This document shows positions 41,506-49,788 of a stretch of DNA of 64,000 nucleotides, in pieces (position 1 is the first letter of the stretch; the number at the start of each line of letters is the position of its first letter). The stretch is from Micromonospora sp. CCTCC AA 2012012 (GTDB taxonomy: Bacteria > Actinomycetota > Actinomycetes > Mycobacteriales > Micromonosporaceae), in assembly GCF_040499845.1 (NCBI RefSeq), contig NZ_CP159342.1, positions 1,116,001 through 1,180,000 of the forward strand, given 5' to 3'. Below the pieces are notes generated by a model, which ran no database searches, was not told where the DNA came from, and saw nothing but the letters and a program-made list of their open reading frames with translations. The translations under genes were made by a program, and so were the position numbers.

Positions 41506-41627
41506 GGCTCCGGGCGGCGACCGGTCGACCGAATTCGGTGGTGCCGGTCGCGGCGGCCGTGCGAACGTGGAGACCGGCCGCCGCACCGGCGGACGGACCG
41601 AGGGCATCACGACCACGAGGAGTGACA

Positions 41628-41720
41628 ATGCGAGCAGCTTCCACGCTCCGGACCCTTGCCCGTCCCACCGTGGAGTGCTGCCTTGACCTTGTTGAACCTC
41701 GGGATCGTCGCCCATGTTGA
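41628..41720 (+). CDS. Leader peptide overlapping the tet-type gene
   Basis: A 30-codon ORF from ATG 41628, preceded by a strong AGGAG site (five-base spacing), encoding MRAASTLRTLARPTVECCLD and onward. It runs 38 bases into the ribosomal-protection gene in another frame and stops at 41720. The downstream gene starts at a weak TTG with a GGAG site inside the leader. This layout fits attenuation or translational coupling, in which stalled ribosomes on the leader would change access to the resistance gene start. The mechanism is inference. Confidence 0.55.
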   Translation: MRAASTLRTLARPTVECCLDLVEPRDRRPC

Positions 41721-43638
41721 CGCCGGAAAGACCAGCCTGACCGAACGCCTCCTCTACGAGGCCGGCGCCGTCGCCCAGCTCGGCAGCGTCGACGCGGGCA
41801 CGACGCGGACCGACTCGATGGAGTTGGAACGCCGCCGCGGCATCACCATCCGGGCGGCCGTCACGTCCGTCACCATCGGTGGGCTGAGCATCAACCTGCT
41901 GGACACCCCCGGCCACCCCGACTTCATCGCGGAGGTCGAGCGGTCGCTGGCCGTGCTGGACGCCGCCGTGCTGGTGGTGTCGAGCGTGGAGGGCGTCCAG
42001 CCGCAGACCGTCGCCATCTGGCGGGCGCTGCGCCGCATCGGCGTACCGACGGTGTGTTTCCTGAACAAGGTGGACCGCCGCGGCGCCGACGTCGAGCGGG
42101 TCGTCGACCAGCTGCGCCGCCGACTCGGGGCGCGTCCGGTCCTGCTCACCCGGGTCGTCGGCCAGGGCGGGCGCGACGCCCGGGTGCGGGGCGTGGGCCT
42201 CGACGCCGACGCGGTGGTGGAGGCGGTGGCGGAGGTCGACGACGCGGTGGCGGCCCGCTGGCTGACCGACCAGCCGGTGCGCGTGCGCGACGTCCGGCGG
42301 GCGATCCGGCGCGCGGTGCGCCGCGCCGACCTCACCCCGGTCGCCTGCGGCTCGGCGATCACCGGGGCCGGCGTACGTCAGCTCTGCCACCTCCTCGCCG
42401 ACCTGCTGCCCCGTGGCGAGCAGGGGAACGGTCCGCTGGCGGGTACGGTCTTCGCCGTCGACCGGGACGGGCACGGCCGGCGGGTCTGGCTGCGGTTGTG
42501 GTCCGGGCAGCTCCGCGTCCGGGACCGGGTGCAGCTCGCCGGGGCCCGCCCCCAGACGGTGACCCAGATCGCCGTCACCGAGCCCGAGGGTGTGCTGGTC
42601 CGCCCCTGCGTCTCCGCCGGTCAGATCGCCGCGGTGCGCGGCGTGTCGGCCCGGATCGGCCAGCACCTCGGGGACCCGCCCCGGCGGCACGGCTACCGGT
42701 TCCCGCCGCCGACCCGGCAGGCGGTCGTCGAGCCCGTCGAACCGGAGCAGCGGCTGGCGATGTTCGCCGGCCTGGCCGAGCTGGCCGACGAGGACCCGCT
42801 GGTGGACCTGCGCCTCGACGAGCAGCAGGCGGAGGCGGTGATCCGCCTGCACGGCGAGGTCCAGAAGGAGGTGCTGGCCGCGCTCCTGCACGACCGGTAC
42901 GGCGTCCGGGTGCGCTTCTCCGGCACGTTGACGGCCTGCATCGAACGGGTCGTCGGCACCGGGACCGCCGAGGAGCAGCCGCACGAGCGCGGCAACCCGT
43001 ACCTGGCCGGGCTGGGGTTGCGCATCGAGGCCGCCCCGGTCGGGCACGGCATCGAGTTCCGCCCCGGGGTCGAGCCCGGTCGGTTGCCGCCGGCGTTCGT
43101 CGCCGCCACCGAGGAGGGCGTACGGGCCGCCCTGCGGCAGGGCCGGCACGGCTGGCCGGTCACCGACTGCACGGTCACCATGACGGCGTCCCGGTACTTC
43201 CCCCGGCAGAGCAGGCCGCACCAGAAGTTCGACAAGTCCGTGTCGACGGTGGCGGCGGACTTCCGCAACCTCGCCCCGGTGGTGGTCGCCGCCGCGCTGC
43301 GCCGGGCCGGCACCCGGGTGTGCCACCCGATCGAGCGCTTCGACGTCAACCTTCCGCAGCACGCGGTGGAGCCGGTGTTGGCGCTGCTGGGCCGCTCGGG
43401 GGCGGTCGTCCACGACACCGCCGTCGCCGGCGGATACCTCGAGGTGAGCGGGAACCTGCCGTCGTCCCGGGTGCCGCAGGTCGTCGCCGCGCTGCCGGAC
43501 CTCACCGGTGGCGAGGCCGTGCTGACCACCACCTTCGACCACTACGCGCCGGTCACCGGGGAGGACCCGCCGACGGTGCGGCGGCGCGGACCCGATCCGG
43601 CCGACCGGGAGGGGTGGTTCCGGGCCGTACCCCGGTAG
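41683..43638 (+). CDS. TetM/Otr(A)-type ribosomal protection protein
   Basis: A 651-residue translational GTPase related to EF-G that, in this family, removes tetracyclines from the ribosome. The G domain has IVAHVDAGKTSLTERLLYEA (G1), RRRGITIRAA (G2), LLDTPGHPDF (G3) and FLNKVDR (G4). Domains II-V follow, with domain IV containing the TVTMTASRYFPRQSRPHQKF region. Length matches TetM/Otr(A) (about 640-660), and the G2 region and overall layout separate it from true EF-G (about 700). The start is TTG 41683 with GGAG eight bases upstream; an in-frame TTG at 41656 lacks a site. Whether it confers resistance or protects against the host's own product cannot be told from sequence. Confidence 0.88.
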   Translation: MTLLNLGIVAHVDAGKTSLTERLLYEAGAVAQLGSVDAGTTRTDSMELERRRGITIRAAVTSVTIGGLSINLLDTPGHPDFIAEVERSLAVLDAAVLVVSSVEGVQPQTVAIWRALRRIGVPTVCFLNKVDRRGADVERVVDQLRRRLGARPVLLTRVVGQGGRDARVRGVGLDADAVVEAVAEVDDAVAARWLTDQPVRVRDVRRAIRRAVRRADLTPVACGSAITGAGVRQLCHLLADLLPRGEQGNGPLAGTVFAVDRDGHGRRVWLRLWSGQLRVRDRVQLAGARPQTVTQIAVTEPEGVLVRPCVSAGQIAAVRGVSARIGQHLGDPPRRHGYRFPPPTRQAVVEPVEPEQRLAMFAGLAELADEDPLVDLRLDEQQAEAVIRLHGEVQKEVLAALLHDRYGVRVRFSGTLTACIERVVGTGTAEEQPHERGNPYLAGLGLRIEAAPVGHGIEFRPGVEPGRLPPAFVAATEEGVRAALRQGRHGWPVTDCTVTMTASRYFPRQSRPHQKFDKSVSTVAADFRNLAPVVVAAALRRAGTRVCHPIERFDVNLPQHAVEPVLALLGRSGAVVHDTAVAGGYLEVSGNLPSSRVPQVVAALPDLTGGEAVLTTTFDHYAPVTGEDPPTVRRRGPDPADREGWFRAVPR

Positions 43639-43745
43639 GCGGCGGGGAGGCTACCGGGGCTCACCGGGCTGGGCCCGGGTACTCAGCGCCGGATCGGGTG
43701 TTCCGGCTCAGGCCCGTCCGTCCGAACCCGACGAGACTTTCCGGC

Positions 43746-45341
43746 ATGGCCGAGACGCTGCACCGACCCGCCGCCCCGCCCGCCGTCGCGTACCCCGGGC
43801 TGACGGTCGGGGAACGGCTGCGTCGGGTGCGGCTGTCGCTGCGCTGCCGGCTGTTCGGGGCGGCGCTGCGGTTCGTCGTACGCCGTCCCGGCCGGTGGCG
43901 GTGGTCGGCCCGGCGGCACCACCCGGTGCTGGACCGGCTGGCGGCGGCGAACGCCCGGGCGGTGTGCGCGCTGGCCGCGCTGGACGTCCCGGCGTACCGC
44001 GACTTCCTGCGGAGCCGACCGGACGGGCGCGCCCGGCCGGGGGAGCGGCGTCGGCTGGGGGACTTCCCGGAGACCGACAAGGAGAGCTACGTCGTCGCGT
44101 ACGACGCCGCCCGGCGCTGCCGGGGCGGCCGGCTGCCGGCCCGGGGCGTGGTGGTCGACGAGTCGGCCGGCTCGTCGGGTCGGCCGTTCAACTGGCCGCG
44201 CGGCGAGCGGGAACTGCGCGCCGTGCACCACGACATCGTCGGCTACACCAGCCTGGTCTTCCCGATGCGCCGACCGTTCGTGATCAACGCGTACTCGATG
44301 GGGGCCTGGGCGACCGGGACCACGACGGGCGCCGCGCTGGCCCGGGTCGCGGTGGTCAAGAACACCGGCCCCGACCTGGGCAAGGTCGTCGACACGCTGC
44401 GCGAGTTCGGCCCGGACTTCGACTATCTGGTGACCGCGTACCCGCCGTTCCTGAAGCACCTGCGGGACCGCCTCGACGCCGAGGGTTTCCCCTGGTCGCG
44501 GTACCGGATCCAGGCCAGTTGCGGGGGAGAGGGGATGACCGAGGCGCTGCGGGACTACCTGGAGGAGCGGTTCGTGCGGGTGCGGTCGGCGTACGGGGCG
44601 TCGGACCTGACCATCGGGATCGGCGCGGAGACCCGCTTCACGGTGTGGCTGCGCCGCCGCCTGCGCACCGACGCGGCGCTGCGGACGGCGCTGCTCGGCG
44701 CGGACGAGCAGCGGCTGCCGATGGTGTTCCAGTACAACCCGCTGGCCACCTACCTGGAGACCAACGAGCGCCAGGAACTGCTCTGCACGGTCACCGGTCT
44801 CGACGTCATCCAGCCGCGGCTGCGCTACAACGTCGGCGACGAGGCGCTCCTGCTCGACCAGCGGCGGATCCTCGACCTGGTCCGCGCCGACCCGCAGGCC
44901 TGGGCCGAGTGCCGGGCGGCGCTGTCCACCGAAGGGATGGCCCTGCCGGTGCTGCTGCTGTTCGGCCGGCGCGACTCGACGGTGTCCTACCTGGGCGCCA
45001 ACCTCTACCCACAGGACGTCGAGTACGGCCTGTACACCGGCAACCCGCACGCCGCGCAGATCAGCCGGTTCTGCCTGACGCTGGTCGAGGACGCCGCGCT
45101 GGAGACCCGGCCGGTGATCCACCTGGAGCTGCGCCGCCCGCTGGACGCGCCGGAGCGCGCCGCGCTCACCGCCGCCTGCCGGGACGGGGTGCGCCGACAC
45201 CTCGCGGCGGTCTCCCGCGACTTCGCGCAGTCACTGACCGAGGACCCGACCGCCGGTGACCTGCGCGTCGAGACACACGAACCGGGCACCGGCCCGTTCG
45301 CCGGACCACAGAAGATCAAGAACGTCTACCTGGTGGGTTGA
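43746..45341 (+). CDS. PaaK-like adenylate-forming enzyme
   Basis: A 531-residue protein related to phenylacetate-CoA ligase and coenzyme-F390 synthetase, a branch of the adenylate-forming superfamily. It shows the Ser/Gly-rich phosphate loop VVDESAGSSGRPFNWPRG, a conserved DYLVTAYPPFLKHLRDRLD block, the SAYGASDLTIGIGAE adenylation motif, a hinge region RYNVGDEALLLD, and C-terminal LLLFGRRDSTVSYLGANLYP typical of this clan. It probably activates a carboxylate as AMP ester; acceptor and substrate are unknown. ATG 43746 is chosen by the homology-like start. Its stop overlaps the next gene (ATGA), making it the first gene of a coupled four-gene operon. Confidence 0.8.
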   Translation: MAETLHRPAAPPAVAYPGLTVGERLRRVRLSLRCRLFGAALRFVVRRPGRWRWSARRHHPVLDRLAAANARAVCALAALDVPAYRDFLRSRPDGRARPGERRRLGDFPETDKESYVVAYDAARRCRGGRLPARGVVVDESAGSSGRPFNWPRGERELRAVHHDIVGYTSLVFPMRRPFVINAYSMGAWATGTTTGAALARVAVVKNTGPDLGKVVDTLREFGPDFDYLVTAYPPFLKHLRDRLDAEGFPWSRYRIQASCGGEGMTEALRDYLEERFVRVRSAYGASDLTIGIGAETRFTVWLRRRLRTDAALRTALLGADEQRLPMVFQYNPLATYLETNERQELLCTVTGLDVIQPRLRYNVGDEALLLDQRRILDLVRADPQAWAECRAALSTEGMALPVLLLFGRRDSTVSYLGANLYPQDVEYGLYTGNPHAAQISRFCLTLVEDAALETRPVIHLELRRPLDAPERAALTAACRDGVRRHLAAVSRDFAQSLTEDPTAGDLRVETHEPGTGPFAGPQKIKNVYLVG

Positions 45342-45784
45342 TGATGCGTACCCGTGACTTCTCCCGGGCCCCGGCCCAGGCCGACGCCGACGCCATGTTC
45401 GTCGGCGCGACCCGCTACCGCAGCCCGCTGGCGGTCCTGCGGCTGTTCCCGGCGTGGCGGCGGATGGTCCGCGACCTGCGCCGGACGCCCGGCTACCGCT
45501 GGCACACCGTCTACTGGCAGTTCCCCTGCACGCTCGGCACGATCGCCTTCTTCGCCGACCGCGACGCGATGCTGCGCTTCGCCCGGTCCCGGCAGCACCG
45601 CCGGCTGATGGCCTGGGTGACCGACGGCACCCGCAACGCCACCGGCGGTTTCATCCGGCTCTGGACCGCCGAACCCGACGGCTACTCCAACGGGGTGTGG
45701 CGGGCCGAGTCCCCGGAGATGGCGCACATCCCGACCTTCACCCCGCTCACGTCGGAGCGGACCGGCCCGGCGGTGCGCCGGTGA
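45341..45784 (+). CDS. Small ferredoxin-fold protein, monooxygenase-like
   Basis: A 147-residue protein with a pattern like DUF4188 or antibiotic-biosynthesis-monooxygenase-type ferredoxin folds: FVGATRYRSPLAVLRLFPAW, RRTPGYRWHTVYWQFPCTLG, and FFADRDAMLRFARSRQHRRL, ending with an aromatic strand (GGFIRLWTAEPDGY). Such proteins are usually dimers that oxidise or bind small hydrophobic ligands, often without cofactor. ATG 45341 overlaps the stop of the adenylating enzyme; ATG 45344 is equally possible. Its stop overlaps the GNAT-like gene (GTGA). The exact function is unknown. Confidence 0.6.
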   Translation: MMRTRDFSRAPAQADADAMFVGATRYRSPLAVLRLFPAWRRMVRDLRRTPGYRWHTVYWQFPCTLGTIAFFADRDAMLRFARSRQHRRLMAWVTDGTRNATGGFIRLWTAEPDGYSNGVWRAESPEMAHIPTFTPLTSERTGPAVRR

Positions 45785-46860
45785 CCGCCGACCGGACCCG
45801 CTTCGAGCGGGTCGTCGACCGCCGCGGCCTGCGCGAGTTCCTCGCGCTCACCGACCGGGTGTACGCCGACCAGCCGCGCTTCGTCCCCACCCCCCGGCAG
45901 CAGATCCGCCGCTGGTGGCGCGACGGCACACCGATGTACGTGCTGCGCGACACAGGCGGGACGGTGGTGGGCCGTACGACGCTGCACACCGACGCCGCCC
46001 TCGACGCCAAGCTCGGCCGGCGCTGCCAGCTGTTCGGGCTGACCGAGTTCACCGCACCGGCCGCCGAGCCGCTCCTCGCGGCGATCACCGCCGCCGCCCG
46101 CGCCGCCGGTGACCGCGACGCGCTCTTCGGCCCGGTCGCGCTGCTGCCCAACCAGGCCGGCGGGGTCATCACCGCAGGCTTCGCCGACCGGGGCTTCGTC
46201 GACAGCGCCTGGAACCCGCCCCGCTACGTCACCGCCTACGAGTCGTCCGGGTTCCGCCGACGGTTCGAGTCGGACACCTGGATCTGCCCCATCTCCGGCC
46301 CCGGCACGCCGGCCGACCCGCCCGAGGGGGAGCTGCGGGTGCACCGGGGTGACGTGCGGCGGCTCGACGAGCAGCTCGACCTGCTGCGGGAGCTGCTCAA
46401 CGCCTCCTTCGCCCAGCTCGGCTACTACACGCAGATCTCCGCCGCGCAGCTGCGCCGGCAGACCGACGGGCTGGCGTACCTGCTGGACGAGTCGTTGCTG
46501 CTCTATCTGACCCGGGGCGGGGTGCCGGTGGCGTTCGTGCTCTGCCTGCCGGACATCAGCGAGTTCCTGGTCCGGGTCCGGGGCGACCTGCACCCGCTGA
46601 ACCAGCTCCGGCTGCTGGCCACCCGACGCCGTTACCGCCGCGAGGCGGTGCTGATCATCAAGGGCGTCCTCCCCGACCACCAGGGACGCGGCTACCAGCG
46701 GCTGCTCTCCGCCGAACTGCGCCGCAACCTGCACGCCGGCGGCTACACCACGCTGCGCAGCACGTACGTCGGCCGGGACAACCCCGCCTCCGCCGCCCAG
46801 TTCCGGGCGCTCGGCGGCCGGCCGCTGCACGGCTACACCTTCTATGAGAAGGAACTGTAG
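45781..46860 (+). CDS. GNAT-like N-acyltransferase
   Basis: A 359-residue protein with the two-part layout of large GNAT-fold acyltransferases. The N-terminal half has FALFGPVALLPNQAGG-type residues (DALFGPVALLPNQAGGVITA), and the C-terminal half has the acyl-CoA-binding loop VLIIKGVLPDHQGRGYQRLL followed by LRSTYVGRDNPASAAQFRAL. The Q-x-x-GRGY-x-x-L motif is the pyrophosphate loop. It may acylate an amine, with the adenylating enzyme or a CoA ester as donor. It starts at GTG 45781 within the stop of the preceding gene and ends directly before the nitroreductase ATG. Confidence 0.75.
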   Translation: MTADRTRFERVVDRRGLREFLALTDRVYADQPRFVPTPRQQIRRWWRDGTPMYVLRDTGGTVVGRTTLHTDAALDAKLGRRCQLFGLTEFTAPAAEPLLAAITAAARAAGDRDALFGPVALLPNQAGGVITAGFADRGFVDSAWNPPRYVTAYESSGFRRRFESDTWICPISGPGTPADPPEGELRVHRGDVRRLDEQLDLLRELLNASFAQLGYYTQISAAQLRRQTDGLAYLLDESLLLYLTRGGVPVAFVLCLPDISEFLVRVRGDLHPLNQLRLLATRRRYRREAVLIIKGVLPDHQGRGYQRLLSAELRRNLHAGGYTTLRSTYVGRDNPASAAQFRALGGRPLHGYTFYEKEL

Positions 46861-47832
46861 ATGGACATCTCCGCGCTGCGCGTGCTCGCACCGCTGTGCT
46901 GGCGGGCGCCGAGCGCGCACAACACCCAGCCGTGGCGGCTCGACCACCGGGACGAGGAGGTCCACGTCGGGTGGGACCCGGCCGACGCCCTGCCCGCCGC
47001 CGACCCCACCGGCCGTGACCTGCGACTGTCGCTCGGCGCGTTCGTCGAGACCTGCCTGATCGTCGCGGCCGACCTCGGACTGCCGATCGAGTACGTCCCG
47101 GACCACTGCGCGCAGGACCGCCGGGTGGGGTGGTTGCGGCTGTCCCGGCCCGGCTACCGCAGCCCGTTCACGGCGGCGCAGGTGCAGGGCCGCCGTACCC
47201 ACCGGGGCCGGTTCTCCGCCGGCCCGGACGCCGGGACGCTCGCCGCGCTGGACGCGGTCGCCGGGCAGGCGGGTGGAGAGGTCCGGGTCGTGTCGGACGC
47301 CGACCTGCTGACCCGGCTGCTCACCACCGCCGACCGGCACCTGTACGCGGACCCCGCCGTCGTCGCCGAACTGCGCACCTGGCTGCGCCTCACGCCGCGC
47401 CACCCGCGCTACCGGGCCGACGGGCTGACCGGCCGCTGCCTGGAACTCTCCCCGGGCGAGGCGGCCGGGCTGCGGGCGGCGCTGGCCGCGTACCCGGTGC
47501 TGCGCCCGCTCGGGCTGCCCCGGCTGCTGGCCACGGCGGCCGGCCACCCGCTCGCCCTCGGCGGCACCGTGATCGTGCTGGTCGGGCCGACCGGAATGGA
47601 CGACGCGGCGCAGGTCGAGTTCGGACGGGTGCTGATGCGCACCTGGCTGACCCTGCACGCGGCCGGGCTGGCGGCACACCCGCTGAGCCAGCTCATCGAC
47701 GCGTCGGCCACCCGCGCCGCGCTCGGCGCGACGTTGGACGTGGCGCCGGAGCGGCTGCTGCACGTCGCCCGGGTCGGCCGGCCGGTCGGCCCGACGGCCC
47801 GCTCGGCGCGCCGGGTCGGCGGCACCGGCTGA
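46861..47832 (+). CDS. Nitroreductase-family flavoprotein (Acg-like)
   Basis: A 323-residue protein of the nitroreductase/Acg family. The FMN-phosphate-binding start CWRAPSAHNTQPWRLDHRDE is typical, as are GRDLRLSLGAFVETCLIVAA, YRSPFTAAQVQGRRTHRGRF and the C-terminal LMRTWLTLHAAGLAAHPLSQ then LLHVARVGRPVGP. Mycobacterial Acg-type members bind FMN without proven nitroreductase activity, while others are azoline or diketopiperazine oxidases in peptide pathways. Here it follows the GNAT-like gene with no gap and belongs to the four-gene operon. A redox step on the acylated product is plausible but unproven. Confidence 0.8.
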   Translation: MDISALRVLAPLCWRAPSAHNTQPWRLDHRDEEVHVGWDPADALPAADPTGRDLRLSLGAFVETCLIVAADLGLPIEYVPDHCAQDRRVGWLRLSRPGYRSPFTAAQVQGRRTHRGRFSAGPDAGTLAALDAVAGQAGGEVRVVSDADLLTRLLTTADRHLYADPAVVAELRTWLRLTPRHPRYRADGLTGRCLELSPGEAAGLRAALAAYPVLRPLGLPRLLATAAGHPLALGGTVIVLVGPTGMDDAAQVEFGRVLMRTWLTLHAAGLAAHPLSQLIDASATRAALGATLDVAPERLLHVARVGRPVGPTARSARRVGGTG

Positions 47833-47938
47833 GCCGTCCTCGGGGCTGCTGCCGGGCCGGTGGCCTGCGTTAGGCTGTCCGGCGCGAGAGCGCAGCAAGG
47901 ACCGTCGGTCGTCGCCACCCGCCGGGAAGGGCCCACGC

Positions 47939-49039
47939 GTGTCATCCTCCGAAGACCTCACCCCCGCCGGGGCCGACCACCCGCTGGCCGCGTACGGCTG
48001 GACCGCGCAGCTCGCGGCCGAGTGCGGGCCGCTCGCCGAGGCCGGGTTCGTCCCCGGTCGGGTGGCGCGGGTCGACCTGGGCCGCTGCGACGTCGTGATC
48101 GCCGACGCCGCCGGCACCGGCGTCCGCACCATCCGGGCCGACACCGCGGCGGTGCTGGACCCCGATCCTGTCCAGTGCCCCTGCACCGGCGACTGGGCCG
48201 CGGTCGACCTCGGCGCGTCGGGCCCGGCCGCGCTCGCGGCGCTGCTGCCGCGCCGCACCGCCGTCGTGCGTAACAGCGCCGGGGCGGGCTCGGACGGGCA
48301 GGCCCTCGCCGTCAACGTGGACGCCGTGCTGATCGCCTCCTCGCTCGCCGCGAAGCCGGACCTGGGGCGCATCGAGCGCTACCTGGCGCTGGCCTGGGAG
48401 AGCGGTGCCCAGCCGATCGTCGTGCTGACCAAGGCCGACGTGCCCCACGACCCGGCGCACATCGACGACGTCGAGACGGCGGCGCCGGGTGCGACGGTCC
48501 TCGTCGTCAGCGCGGCCGACGGTACGGGCATGGACGTCCTCCGGGCGTGCCTGCCGACGACCACCGCGCTGATCGGCCCGTCCGGCGCGGGGAAGTCGAC
48601 CCTGACCAACGCCCTCGCCGGTGCCGAGGTGATGACGGTGGGGGAGACCCGCGAGCGGGACGAGAAGGGCCGCCACACCACGACGACCCGCGAACTCATC
48701 CCCATCCCGGGCGGCGTCCTCATCGACACGCCGGGCCTGCGCGGCGTCGGCCTGTACGGCGGCGACGGCGTGGAGCGGACGTTCTCCGACATCGAGCAGT
48801 ACGCCGTCGGCTGCCGGTTCCACGACTGCGCCCACGACGCCGAGCCGCAGTGCGGGGTGAAGGAGGCCATCGCGGTGGGCCTGCTCCCGGCGCGGCGCCT
48901 GGTGAGCTACAACAAGCTGCTGCGGGAGAACGAGCGGATCGCGGCCCGTACCGATGCCCGGCTCGCCGCCGAGCGGGCGCGGCAGGGCAAGCACCAGTGG
49001 AAGATCATGATGGCGGAGTCGAACAAGCCCCGGCCCTGA
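47939..49039 (+). CDS. rsgA: RsgA, ribosome-maturation GTPase
   Basis: A 366-residue circularly permuted GTPase that helps mature the 30S subunit. It has an OB-fold N-terminus (VPGRVARVDLGRCDVVIADA), then permuted G motifs in the order VLTKADVP (G4), LIGPSGAGKSTLTNALAG (G1) and LIDTPGLRGVGLYGGDGVER (G3). The C-terminal zinc site is CRFHDCAHDAEPQCGVKEAI. It starts at GTG 47939. A TAGGCT -10-like element lies at 47871-47876. It is a housekeeping gene followed after seven bases by the phosphopantetheinyl transferase, with which it may share a transcript. Confidence 0.92.
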   Translation: MSSSEDLTPAGADHPLAAYGWTAQLAAECGPLAEAGFVPGRVARVDLGRCDVVIADAAGTGVRTIRADTAAVLDPDPVQCPCTGDWAAVDLGASGPAALAALLPRRTAVVRNSAGAGSDGQALAVNVDAVLIASSLAAKPDLGRIERYLALAWESGAQPIVVLTKADVPHDPAHIDDVETAAPGATVLVVSAADGTGMDVLRACLPTTTALIGPSGAGKSTLTNALAGAEVMTVGETRERDEKGRHTTTTRELIPIPGGVLIDTPGLRGVGLYGGDGVERTFSDIEQYAVGCRFHDCAHDAEPQCGVKEAIAVGLLPARRLVSYNKLLRENERIAARTDARLAAERARQGKHQWKIMMAESNKPRP

Positions 49040-49046
49040 CGCCGCC

Positions 49047-49703
49047 GTGCTCGCGGAACTCCTCCCGGCGACCGTCATCGTCGCCGAGTCGTCGTCCGAC
49101 CCGGTCGGCGTCGCGCTGCATCCGGACGAGGAACGCATCGCCGTCGACGCCCTCGGCCGGCGCAGCCCCGAGTTCGTGACCGGACGGCACTGCGCACACC
49201 GCGCGCTGCGGCGTCTCGGCGTGCCGCCATCCCCGGTCCTGTCCGGCGCGGGCGGCGCCCCGCGGTGGCCGCCGGGAGTGGTCGGCAGCATCACCCACTG
49301 CCCGGGGTACCGCGCCGCCGCGGTGGCGAGGGCCGCTGACATGGTCACGATCGGCATCGACGCGGAGCCCGGCGAGGCGCTGCCCGACGGTGTGCTGAAG
49401 CTGGTGTCGCTGCCGCAGGAGCGTGCCGAGCTGGCCGGCCTGGCGCGCCTGAGCAGGCCGGTGCCCTGGGACAAGCTGCTCTTCTCCGCGAAGGAGTCGG
49501 TCTACAAGGCCTGGTTCCCGCTGACCGGCAGGTGGCTCGGCTTCATGGACGCCCGGCTGACCATCGACGCCGACCGCGGCACCTTCGACGCGCGGCTGCT
49601 GGTCCCCGGTCCGACGGTCGGCGGCCGGGAACTCACCGGCTTCACCGGTCGGTGGCTGGCTCGCGACGGCCTGCTGCTCACCGCCGTCGCGCTGCCGGCC
49701 TGA
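49047..49703 (+). CDS. 4'-phosphopantetheinyl transferase (EntD/Sfp type)
   Basis: A 218-residue EntD-like phosphopantetheinyl transferase, which converts apo carrier proteins to the holo form using CoA. Motifs are GSITHCPGYRAAAVA (P1-like), VTIGIDAEPGEALPDGVLK (Mg-binding Asp/Glu) and KLLFSAKESVYKAWFPLTGR (the W/F-x-x-KE-x-x-x-K signature). It starts at GTG 49047, seven bases after rsgA. It is the nearest such gene to the NRPS/PKS cluster to its right and probably primes the stand-alone carrier protein and the five or so carrier domains of that system. Service to other clusters is also possible. Confidence 0.9.
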   Translation: MLAELLPATVIVAESSSDPVGVALHPDEERIAVDALGRRSPEFVTGRHCAHRALRRLGVPPSPVLSGAGGAPRWPPGVVGSITHCPGYRAAAVARAADMVTIGIDAEPGEALPDGVLKLVSLPQERAELAGLARLSRPVPWDKLLFSAKESVYKAWFPLTGRWLGFMDARLTIDADRGTFDARLLVPGPTVGGRELTGFTGRWLARDGLLLTAVALPA

Positions 49704-49740
49704 CCCGCTCGTCGCGGTCCCGGCGTGGCCGATGACGCGG

Positions 49741-49772
49741 GGACCGCCGCCGGAGGTCTCCGGCGGCGGTCC
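49741..49772. terminator. Bidirectional terminator
   Basis: GGACCGCCGCCGGAG at 49741-49755 is exactly inverted at 49758-49772, giving a very stable hairpin with a minimal loop. It lies between the convergent phosphopantetheinyl transferase (stop 49703) and P450 (stop 49789) genes, so it probably ends both transcripts and marks the left edge of the biosynthetic operon. Confidence 0.8.
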
Positions 49773-49788
49773 ACGACACGCGCGGGGA

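Noticed and set aside
41683..43638. Housekeeping elongation factor G
   Set aside because: The length (651), the RRRGITIRAA switch region and the absence of str-operon neighbours fit the TetM/Otr(A) protection family better.
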